Assembly: GCA_963675135.1 (NCBI GenBank)
Contig: OY776131.1
Coordinates: forward strand, 33,751,381-33,815,380
From: Galeopsis tetrahit
Taxonomy: Eukaryota > Streptophyta > Magnoliopsida > Lamiales > Lamiaceae
Length of the DNA stretch: 64,000 nt
Direction of reading: 5' to 3'
The position numbers and the translations under genes are program-made. A model generated the notes under the pieces. That model saw only the letters and a program-made list of their open reading frames with translations, searched no databases and had not been told where the DNA came from. Positions 43,498 through 52,890 of the stretch are shown here, piece after piece; positions within the stretch are counted from its first letter, which is position 1, and each line of letters opens with the position of its first letter.

Positions 43498-44435
43498 TGA
43501 TGTGGACAAAATGTGTCGTCCTATGAGAAAATGACACATGGCGTCCGGATGAGTTATATCCGCTGAGGTTTGGATATGATTACACAATTATTCATTTACT
43601 TATATCGATTATTATGATGACTATCATTGGTATATTGATATTGGACACTTGAGATAATGGATTGGGCCTAGTTCAGGCCCAAACCCACAGAGATTGAGAC
43701 CACTGGGCTAGATAAAGATGAGAATCGGCCCTAAGATGAACAGGTCATAAGCCTTCCACCTTTTCAGGGGAATTGTTGGGCTTGGACCCATATTTCCGGA
43801 GTCCAAAACCTGGAGGTTCTCGAGGACCTCCAGGTCCTGGAGAGCCAAATTGCGGAACTTGCGCATCAATCATGAACCCCACTTCGTGTGTAAAGGGCGT
43901 GCAGAGACATCACACGTACCCCGCTTTTCTCGGAGTTCGGACGAGCTAATGGAGGCAGACTTGGCCTTGGACAAACTCACTAAGCCCACTACTATGGCAG
44001 TTGAGAGAAAGAGGGGAAGTGGACAACCCTTCTCCAAAGGTACTATTTATACGCCCCTTCGCGGGTTATTTGAGATATCCAATCACACCAACAGAATCCT
44101 AATATTCGGATACACTTATCCACCGGAAAGTTCCCTGACATACATTTCGGCACGCTGATATAAGCTAAAACACACCTGAATCACTCCTGAAAAACAGGAA
44201 TACTAAATTGATATTATCAAGGGGCTTTCTCCCGACAGATTGCCCTTTATTCTTTTCCTTGAGATCGCCGGTTTTGACTTGACCGTCGGAAGACCCGCGC
44301 CCGAGATCTCTCCGGCGAGTTTTTTGCAAGTGTCGAGACGTTTTGGAGCGAAGAGCTCAACCTTAATCCAGCCTGTGATCGGCGAATCCCAGGCGCGAGA
44401 TTACTAATCTTGTGCGTTCTTTTTTTTATGCATCA
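43498..44435 (+). mobile_element. Probable LTR of an unclassified retrotransposon
   Basis: A purine run AGTAGGGGGAGTGG lies just before TGATGTGGAC, and the stretch closes with ATGCATCA, giving TGATG...CATCA termini over 938 bp. A TATA-like TATTTATA at 44044 suits an LTR promoter. No flanking duplication is found, which fits a 3' LTR of a truncated element rather than a solo LTR. The ORF at 43850-44158 has no family features. Confidence 0.5.
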
Positions 44436-44737
44436 AATAACATACATTTTTTTTATAAAAAAAAAAATCGAAAAAAAAATTGAAAAAGAAAGTCAAAGTT
44501 TGACCGTTGACCAATCAAAGTCTACTCAAGTACACCGTGTACTTGAGTACACTTGAGGCTTTGGCATAAAATTAGGGCAATCAAACATATTTTAGAAGTT
44601 AAAATTTCAATATATATTAGGAAATTCTAAATTTATTACAATCATGACACATAAGACTGAAATAATTTAATATTCGACACATAAATAAAATTTACAACAA
44701 GACAACACATCAGCAATTTGAACTCTCTATTAGTATA

Positions 44738-44900
44738 TAGACATGAAAAGGGAAAGAAGTGCAGAAGAAATTTGTAAAATGTTCAACATTATAAATTAAA
44801 GAACGATATCACCCCTGAGACGAAGCCCATATTCGGCATTCATGTGATCCATCCAATTTCTTCTTGTAGTATGTTTTTCAATAATAAATACTAGCTATAT
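44738..44900 (+). pseudogene. Relic of a SKP1-like gene's last exon and 3' UTR
   Basis: The sequence GAAATTTGTAAAATGTTCAAC ... GAACGATATCACCCCTGAGA ... ATGTGATCCATCCAA aligns with the last exon and 3' UTR of the SKP1-like gene at 61840-62000, including the shared tail ATGTTTTTCAATAATAAATA. Insertions and deletions destroy the frame (an extra ATAAATTA block after TTCAAC, deletions near the end), so this is a dead paralogue. Upstream exons are absent. Confidence 0.8.
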
Positions 44901-46769
44901 ATGAGTACTTTTCTTTTAATGACACTAGTTTTTGCCCAAAGCACAGGTCTAATTTTTGTCGTTTGTGAAAAAAAATATATGAATACTCTTTTATAAACTA
45001 TTCATACAAAATTTAATAAATTTGAAATAAAGTAAAAGAAATGTTAATATTGGCCTCCATATCTAAATCATCTTCATAAAAAATGCTTTTTTTTTATGGA
45101 AGATTCAACACTTTTTTTAGCTCTTCTTATTCATAAACTCGTTATCCACCATTCATTTTTTCCACAAAATATTATTCTTTGGACGATTCAATTACGTACA
45201 AAATCAATGAATCAGTAATTTGAGATTGATGTTGACTGGAGAACAATATTCTATCAATATTTACATGGGTGGTTGTGGTGGGACTGGTGGCTGCGGAAGG
45301 AGAGGTGAATAATTATTGTCTCATTTATTGTGAAATTGATTGAGTCTATTTATCTCTACTTCTAACACACATGCCACATGACTTTAAAATCACACATGAC
45401 AAATAGTTTTTTTTTTTTTTAAATGACACATGACAAAAGTAGAAAATACCTCAAATGAACACGTGGTAAAAGCATGGGAGTCTCGGTATTAACTTTTATA
45501 TAATATAAGATTCTTTGTACAAACACTTTTCAAGCATCATGATTTTTCCACTCAAATTCCTGTGCACTTTAGTTGCAACACATTTTTTTGGACAACTAAA
45601 CAGACCCTGAACACATTTCTTTGGACAACTAAACAGACCCTGATCAACCAGGGTGTAAACATACATTAAAAAAAACATAAATTTCAAATATGTATGAGCC
45701 TCTTTGCAATTTTTAAATAAGCATTAAGCACAAGTTTGCAAAATACAAATGAGAGAAATCTCTATAAATAGCAACATAACATCATTTCTCTTTATCAAAA
45801 GTATCATCAAATATTGTCAAACGGAATAGAAGCAATTGCATCAAACCTCCTTAAAATTTACAATTGTTTGATAGTCTCGATATCTCAAAAGAATCGATTC
45901 TCACCCATAAAAAATGTAAAACAACAAAAAATCAACGAACTCAATCCGTTAACACCGGAAATTCGTGACAATGCACTGTTTCTCTTGCGATTCTTGAAGT
46001 GGATTTCGAGTGTAGTGACAACAAAGTTTACTACAATATATATCAAATCAAATGAATTGAAATAAATATCTAATCTTAATTTAAAGAAATCCCTAATTCA
46101 TCCTACCGAATCTACAACAGGTTAAAAAAAAAAGCGCAAAAGAAAAGAAAATAGAACTAAATTTCATTTGTTGCCTCTAAAACTCAGCCTCCCATTTTCC
46201 TTGCAACAAAATTACCATCCACATACCCCATCTCTATCTACACATACATATAATTCACACACGATGATGCAACCAAATGACACATGTGGAATGTCTGGAG
46301 ATACTTTTCTTTCTTTATATAATAAAACCTTCATCACCTTAACTAAAATATGAAAATAAATCATCTAAGAAGATGAACACAATCATATTAGGAGAAATAT
46401 TTATTTATATTGTGAACTAAAAGCTAAAGAATGAAACTCATTTCCATGTCTACCTTTCTCAAATCCACCACCATGATTCTGAGCATCAAGATCTGCAGTT
46501 TTTATAGTCGCCTTGTAATGCATTGTAACGTCAATGAAGTTATGGAGAATAATTGTAACGTTAATGAAATTATGGAGAAAAATTGTAACGCTTGAAAAAT
46601 TAATGGATGCGCCATATCAACAAAAGTCATTGCCACATGGCAGGAGGAGAAGATTGTCATTGCCACATGGCAGAAGGAGAAGATAGCAAAAATGACACAT
46701 GTCGAAAGCTGGAGAGATCTCGTCCTCCTTTTATTATATAAGATTTTATCTCTTCCCAATTTGCATCTT
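44901..46769. other. Intergenic DNA with small repeats, probably an insertion in the relic copy
   Basis: Relative to the SKP1-gene downstream sequence this interval is extra. A unit ACACATTT(T/C)TTTGGACAAC is duplicated with a 33-bp period at 45577-45645. A 30-bp unit starting ATTGTAACGT is tandem at 46522-46605. A 30-bp unit starting GTCATTGCCACATGG is duplicated at 46626-46684. Three places (near 45420-45515, 46260-46330 and 46690-46750) share the phrasing TGACACATG ... TTTATATAATA, perhaps 3' ends of one unclassified element family. No gene is seen. Confidence 0.5.
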
Positions 46770-47100
46770 GTTTCAAGACTAATTATAATGAAACAACCAA
46801 CAAAAAAAAAAAAAAAAAAAAACATCATTTTCTTCCAAGTTAACTAATGCATCTTAATTAGATAAAATATTTTCGAGACCTCATTTTCAGTTTACTCTAA
46901 TGAAAAAACTCAAAAAATCGAATAGAGCCAAATTAATATAATATAAATAGAAATTTAACGATGAATACACTATTTATTAGGGGTGTACTGAAAATTGTAG
47001 AGACAAATCGATCGATTAAACCGAATCCAAGTATGAAATTTTATTCAGATTTGTTTTTAAGGTAATTCGATCTTCGATTTTGATTTTTTTTATTTTTCAA
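46770..47100. repeat. Paralogous flank matching 62140-62480
   Basis: Phrases TTTCAAGACTAATTATAAT, CATTTTCTTC(C/T)AAGTTAA and TATTTATTAGG(G/T)GTGTAC occur in the same order here and downstream of the SKP1-like gene. This shows that the SKP1 relic and its downstream DNA derive from a segmental or tandem duplication. Confidence 0.7.
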
Positions 47101-47650
47101 TTTGATTTTCTGTTTTCTATAATTAATGGAAAAACCATAAAGGTCAAACGACCGAAATTAATAATAGACTAATTCTTCTATGCAATTGAGTGTATAGATA
47201 CACTTGAATTTTGATGTTCAATTTACTCAATTTAATCTTTAATCCCAACATTTTACCAAATTAATTGGAACTCATTGCACTTAAGTATCAATCTGAATAA
47301 TATAGTTTAAATATAAATTTTATATTTTGTTACTAAAAATCTCTTACCTAAAATTAAAATGCTGAGATCTCCCGTTTTTTATGAGCTTTGTAGTTAGGCT
47401 AGATGTACTCAGATGATGCTCTTTTATCCTGATCATTAGTCTTTTAATGTTGATTCTTTGAGTAACTTTTGTGGAATCTTCTACTGACTTTCTTGTATAT
47501 CAGTTGAGTTGACCTTATATCAGCAGACTTGATCACTTCAGTTAAGTTGTCTATTTCATCAATTGAGTTGATTCCTTCGGGTGTGTCATAACTAATTCAT
47601 TCAGCTTGGTGGACACTTGAGGGATCTTAATTATAATATTTTTTCCTATG
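47101..47650. other. Intergenic DNA left of the Tat element
   Basis: AT-rich, no ORF or element end recognised. It ends with the target duplicate CTATG (47646-47650). Confidence 0.5.
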
Positions 47651-48377
47651 TGTTGTACGTGCTTTTGATGGTTGATTCGTATGTGGACTATTTGTTAGCA
47701 CGAAACAAACATGTATAATGATCGGGGGTTTATTACGTGTTTAAGGAGTATTTGTGTGATGATCTTGATGATCTAAAGAAGAACAAGCAAGAACACAAGA
47801 TATAGCTTCTTGGAGAAGCTAAAGCTTTAGAAACTTGGGAGAGTTTATTGCTTTGGGTAGGGTGATTTGTGGGAATTCAGTAACTTGTCTACAAATGAGC
47901 CTCTTTTAGGCATTATATAGAGGTTTCTAGGGGCTGCCCGCCCTTTACACGTGGCACGCCCTCATTGGACCTGTCTTCTGCCCGAAAAGGTGATTTGATG
48001 GCGCATTTAATGCTAAACCGCCTTTGGTGCTCGTCCTCGCCGAGATGCCGAGGAGCAGAGCTACGGTGGTCGCCGGAGGACCATTTCGAGGAGTGTGGTC
48101 GCCACGCTCCATGCTGTCTCCCAAGGCTTCAATACTTAGACTATTCTAGCTAAGATAGATATGTGCTCGCCCACACACTTGGGCGAGCAGCTAACTGAAA
48201 TAGGTGCTCGTCAACATCTTTGAGCGAGCACTTAAATATATTAAATACATCTATTCTATTACATTTTCTTGGTCTTATTGACTAGTCGTCGCAAGACTTT
48301 GTTGACTGGTCCTCGCCACGTAAGCTTGTGACTAGGATTGACTAGTCAAAGATTGACTTCTTTGACTAGGTATAACA
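47651..48377 (-). mobile_element. 3' LTR of the Tat element
   Basis: Termini are TGTTGTACGTGC and GGTATAACA. A minus-strand TATA box (CTATATAAT, plus strand 47911-47921) lies mid-LTR. A hairpin with arms GCTCGCCCA / TGGGCGAGC sits at 48166-48190, and a second weaker one follows. Confidence 0.9.
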
Positions 48378-48395
48378 TTTGCCCCCTGGTCGCCT
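48378..48395 (-). promoter_or_regulatory. Polypurine tract of the Tat element
   Basis: The minus strand reads GGCGACCAGGGGGCAAA immediately before the 3' LTR. Confidence 0.65.
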
Positions 48396-48752
48396 TTCTT
48401 CGTATTCGTAGAATGGTAAGGCGAGCAGTATGGTCGTCTCCCTGGATGGTAAGAATTGTTCTCGACAACACAATCAAATTTGAGATCTTGATGACGTGTG
48501 ATGGAGGCGGTCGCCTCGTCTCCAGCGCCGAGCACGAGTATCGAAGCAACTTTTCATAATGACGGATCTGACATGTGTCAGACGCGTGGGCGGCGCAAAG
48601 AATTTGAATTTGGCACGTGGGGCGCGTGCCGACCTCAAAGGTCGCGCGTGGGGTCCACTCGCCGAACTCAAATTCGGAAATGAGCCCAAATTTTTGGGAA
48701 AATTATGAATTTGACCCCGTTTTTTGCACATAGGTCCCTGCACAATTTTGCC

Positions 48753-48760
48753 TATAAATA
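48753..48760 (+). promoter_or_regulatory. TATA box of the antisense gene in the Tat element
   Basis: TATAAATA on the plus strand, followed by a C/A-rich leader, lies 182 bp upstream of the ATG at 48942. It is inside the element but outside the LTR, so the antisense gene appears to have its own promoter. Confidence 0.6.
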
Positions 48761-48941
48761 GGCCTTTCTTCCTCATAACAACACTTTCACAATTCTGCAA
48801 TTTCGAAATTCCTCAAGTTTTCTTCCAAGCTTTTCTCTCAAGCTTTTCCGGCGATTTTGTGGTGGTTTGCGATCGATACAAAGGTAAATAACTCTCATTT
48901 TCTTCTTTAAAACTTCTTTCTCCCCCATTTCTTAAGAAAAA

Positions 48942-51742
48942 ATGGAGGTTGGTGGTGGCTCCGGTGGTGGTTCCGACGGTGGTCCGCCGCCGTTAGTGGG
49001 TGGTTCTGAAAGCTCCGGCGGCGGAGACCGTTTGGCCTTGGCTTTAATGGAGAGGGCATCCTCCTCGGACTCTAGGATCCACTCCCCTGAACCCATTAAC
49101 GTTGGAGTCCGTAACCTAGGAAAGGCAGTGGTCGTCGACGTCGACGAGCTCGATGAATCTGACAGGGATGATGTCGGCAACGATGCCGAGGAGGGGGATG
49201 TCGAGGAGACTGACTCAGATCTGCGTGATCCAGATTTGAATCGAGGGGAGGGCGAACAGCTAGAAACTGCCCAAGTCGAGGAGACCCTGACGAGGAGTCT
49301 CCGCGAGGACTTCGAGGAAGTTGTTCAGTATGCAGAGAGCATAAAGGACATTTTGAGTGGTAGGGAGAATTTGGATGGCGACGAGGTCTCGAGGGAGGCC
49401 TACTATAGATATTTCTGCGAATACCCTCCTCGAGAGGTTCCTCGCCCGCGCCGAGAAGCTTTCCAAACTGAGTATGAAGCGAGCAAATATGCGAGCAAGG
49501 TCTCCTCGGCACAGCTAGAAAATTCCAGGAAGAAATATCAGCTGCCGGCCGACGTTTGTTTCTTTGTTCCTCGCCCGGATGAGAGGGCCGACCAGCCGCC
49601 AGAAGGGATGGTCGCCGTCAACATCGGCATGATGGAGGCAGGGCTTAGGTTCCCCCTGCACCCCAGTATCTCAAATTTTTTACATTTCTTAAAAGTGGCC
49701 CCTTCTCAAATTTTGCCGAACGGTTGGTCGAATCTGATCGGCATTCTTACACTGTTCGGCCTGGTGGCGGCCGAGAACGGATGTCGGAACACATGGCTTA
49801 TCCCGAAAGAGATTAACTATCTCCTTCAGGCGGCCGAGGCCGGAGAGAAAGTGGGCCATGGATATTACTACGTGAGGGGCCGAGATAATTTCAAATTGGT
49901 TGAGGGGGTTCCCAACAAGATTAGGGATTGGAAGACCAACTGGTGGTGGGTAGCCGGGGACTGGAAAAGTCCAGTGAAGCCGGATGGCTCCTCTGATCGC
50001 ATTCCCCTTGATACTGAGTATCAAAGAATTCGTGGTAAGTTATTTTTATTTCTGCTCGCTCTTTCTATACTGACTAACTCCTCGCTTTTGTAGGTGAGCT
50101 TGTTCGCAAGAAAACCCCCGAGCATCGTCTTACATCTCTCTTCCAATATCACATTTGCTGCGTTCTCAACAGTCGCTACCTGGAGAGGTCCTGTCGCTTT
50201 CTGAACAGGGAGTGTATGCGTGAGCGAGCAGGTCTCAGAGTACCTCCCCATCACTTCACTCGAGAGTTCCCTCCAGGTATCAACATATTTCTAAGTTTTT
50301 TGTGAATTTGCTAAGTTTTGTAAAATTGCTCTTCGTAAACACTGACTTCTCGCCTTTCTTTCTTAGTAGTGGTTCCAGAGAGAGTTGTCACTTACCTTCC
50401 TCCATCCGTCGAAGTTGATCGCATACTGTCGAGCAGGATGCTGCAACAAGCGAGAATGTTGCGCGAGCGCAAGGTAGTCGATGGAACTGGAAAGAAAAGG
50501 AAGGGAGCGGAGACCTCGGGGGCTTCGCCCAAGAAGATCGCTAAATCAACCCGAGGAGGTGCTTCTCGCCCGCCTCCTGCCGAGAGGAGGATCTCGCCGA
50601 GGAGATCTCCTCCGCCGAGGGGTAGCTCGCCTCCCCCTACTCAGGTCGCATCCCCTCCTCCCCGAAGCACTCGGTCGCGAGAGACTGCAACGAGCTCGTC
50701 GGCCGGGGAGAGAGCTCAGGGGGACAACACACTGCTCGGCTGGGATGCCGCAAGGGTCGCCAGGTAAACTTATAATCAATCAAGCCTTAGTATATTTTTG
50801 AAGTACTTTTTTTTTAACTCTTTTCTTTTTAGGGTTGCCGAGAACTCGATCGCTGAACCTTACAACGGCAACCTCCTCGGCTTCTTCCGGTCGCGGGATG
50901 CGGCCCCTCAAGAATCTCTGGACCCGATCGTCGTAAGGGTCATGAAGAATGTGCCCCGATCGCTGACGACCACGCTGCTTGACGAGGTGAAAAACCAGAG
51001 CTCTCTGGAGAACGCGCGCCTGGCCGTCGTCGACCTGGCCCGTGTCTCCTATACTGTTGAGAATCTCGCCGTCCAGATCGCCGAGAGCCGCAAGATCAGC
51101 GAGGACAGGAGTGCAAAGCTCGCCCAAATGGCCAAGGCTAAGGCTGTCGTCGATAGGCAGCTGGTCGCTTCTGAGGAGAAGGTGGTCGACCTCGAGACAA
51201 AGTTGGCCGATTCTGAGGCCCAACTTGAGATGGTTCGAAAGAAAGATCAAGAAGATCTCCAAGAGATCGAACGTCTCCGTGCTCGCCTCAAGACTGCCGA
51301 GGACGAGGTAAGAACTCTTCAAAATAAATCCGCAACTAACGAGGAAGAGTTGGCCACTCTTCGACAACAGCTGGTCGATATGACGGATGAGCGAGATGAG
51401 ATCAATGAGCTCGCTGGGGGCGTGGCCATGTTATCGGTGGCGCTTACTGCCCACGGGCTCATTCATCGATTACTGAAAGTTCATCCGGAAGTGGATGTGA
51501 CTCCGCTCGGCGGGTTTTTGGACGACCTCCTTATGAAGGAGAATCCTCAGCCGGAAACAGAACTCCCTCTGCTTCCTTTGATGGAATTGGGACTCATGTT
51601 CCCCCGACTTTTGGGTGTTCCGGTACTCTTTTCGAGCCCTCCACAAGACTCCCCACCTCAACAGGGCGAACAGGATGCTCCTGCCGAGGAGGTTGTGAAC
51701 GAGGAGGAAGTTGTCGGCGAGCAGGATGCTCCAGTAGCTTAG
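48942..51742 (+). CDS. Spliced antisense ORF of the Tat element (gypsy-type transposon domain)
   Basis: Four exons keep one frame: 48942-50034, 50094-50276, 50370-50763 (or from 50367) and 50833-51742, about 859 residues. All introns have GT and AG ends (for example GTAAGT and TTTTGTAG). The N-terminus is Gly/Ser-rich and acidic. Around residues 200-290 a block with AGLRFPLHPSISNFL and LKVAPSQILPNGW matches the plant family known in Pfam as putative gypsy type transposon (PF04195). Exon 3 is basic and Pro/Arg/Ser-rich with KKRKG, a likely nuclear signal. Exon 4 has a long coiled coil (about residues 630-770). It is transcribed opposite to gag-pol, as described for extra antisense ORFs in Tat-clade elements. 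Its function is unknown. Confidence 0.8.
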
Positions 51743-52419
51743 TTTGTATTTTATTTCTGTTTTTTTTTAGGACTGCTCGGCCATTAAGGCTTTTTTGTAA
51801 TTTCAGCCTCTTTAAGGCTTTTCAATGAATGGAACTTATTGCTTATATGTTCGTTTACTTTTAATATTGAGTGATCGTCCTTGTTACTACTTTTCGATTT
51901 CTGTTATGATTAATTTTTGCAAGCATTTTTTAACAAGTACTTATCTTTTTGAAACTCCTTTGCCTTGCGAGCATCTTTAAGAAAGAGTGCTCGTCTTTTG
52001 TTTTGCGAGCAGTGCTCGTTTTTTACCTTGCGAGCAGTTCTCGTCTTTTAGGGTTAACCATTCGTCGGTTGAACTCTTTTTTGTTTGATAGGTAGTGATC
52101 GTCGTCGCCACTACCTTGCGAGCATCTTTAAGAAAGAGTGCTCGTCTTTATTTTGCGAGCATCGTTAAGAAAGAGTGCTCGTCTTTTAGAGTTAACCATT
52201 CGTTGGTTGAACTCTTTTTTGTTTGGTAGGTAGTGATCGTCGTCGCCACTACCTTGCGAGCATCGTTAAAAGAGTGCTCGTCTTTGTTTCCTAGATAGCT
52301 ACGCAGAGCCTTGTCTAAAAAATTCAAACTTATCTAAAACTTGATGGAAATTTAACACTTGTACTTGTATTGAAATGATCACTAGATACAAACTATACAA
52401 ATATGAAAAAATTAAAAAC
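51743..52419. other. Convergent spacer with minisatellite between the antisense gene and integrase
   Basis: This holds the 3' end of the antisense gene (AATGAATGGAAC near 51823 could serve for polyadenylation) and the 3' end of pol. From 51965 to 52285 it contains tandem units around GCGAGCATCTTTAAGAAAG and TGCTCGTCTTT, with a higher-order unit of about 130-150 bp (GTTAACCATTCGT ... CGTCGCCACTACC) present twice. Confidence 0.75.
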
Positions 52420-52875
52420 TTACTGGTAATACTTCTTCAGCTTGACCGCGTTCCACGGGTACTTGCTCGGCTTGCCCTCTAGATCTTCTAGCTCGTACGA
52501 TCCGTTCAGGAGTGTGCGCGTTATTCGGTACGGACCCTCCCAAGTTGGGCCAAGTATGCCAATGGACTGCTCCGTCGCCCTCCGAAGTACGAGCTGGCCG
52601 ATAGTGAATTGGCGAGCACGTACTTTGGTGTTGTAATAGCGCTCTGATCTTTGCTTGTACACCACGTTCTTCTCGTCCGCTGTTAGCCTTCGCTCTTCTA
52701 GGAAGTCCAAATCGGAGAGCTGTGCATCGTTATTCGACTGCTCGTCGTAATTTGCTACTCGAAAAGTTGGGACCTGCCCCTCTGCTGGTATGACAGCTTC
52801 GGTTCCGAACGCGAGCGCGAACGAAGTTTCACCAGTAGAATTCCTCGTGGTCGTCCGATACGCCCACAGAACCAT
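52420..52875 (-). CDS. Integrase C-terminus of the Tat element (after a nonsense codon)
   Basis: 151 residues complete the integrase: the WAYRTTTRNSTGETSF motif, then a GPF-like module in WEGPYRI, ending KYPWNAVKLKKYYQ. It continues the frame of the long pol ORF beyond a single TGA at 52891-52893, in a place where relatives have tryptophan (K-W-A-D-E). One G-to-A change would explain it, the type expected from deamination of methylated cytosine on the other strand. The apparent methionine start is not meaningful. Confidence 0.85.
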   Translation of the reverse strand: MVLWAYRTTTRNSTGETSFALAFGTEAVIPAEGQVPTFRVANYDEQSNNDAQLSDLDFLEERRLTADEKNVVYKQRSERYYNTKVRARQFTIGQLVLRRATEQSIGILGPTWEGPYRITRTLLNGSYELEDLEGKPSKYPWNAVKLKKYYQ

Positions 52876-52890
52876 GTGCAGCTCGTCCGC

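Noticed and set aside
43850..44158. 102-residue ORF as a gene
   Set aside because: It lies inside the probable LTR, across its TATA-like box, and shows no family features.
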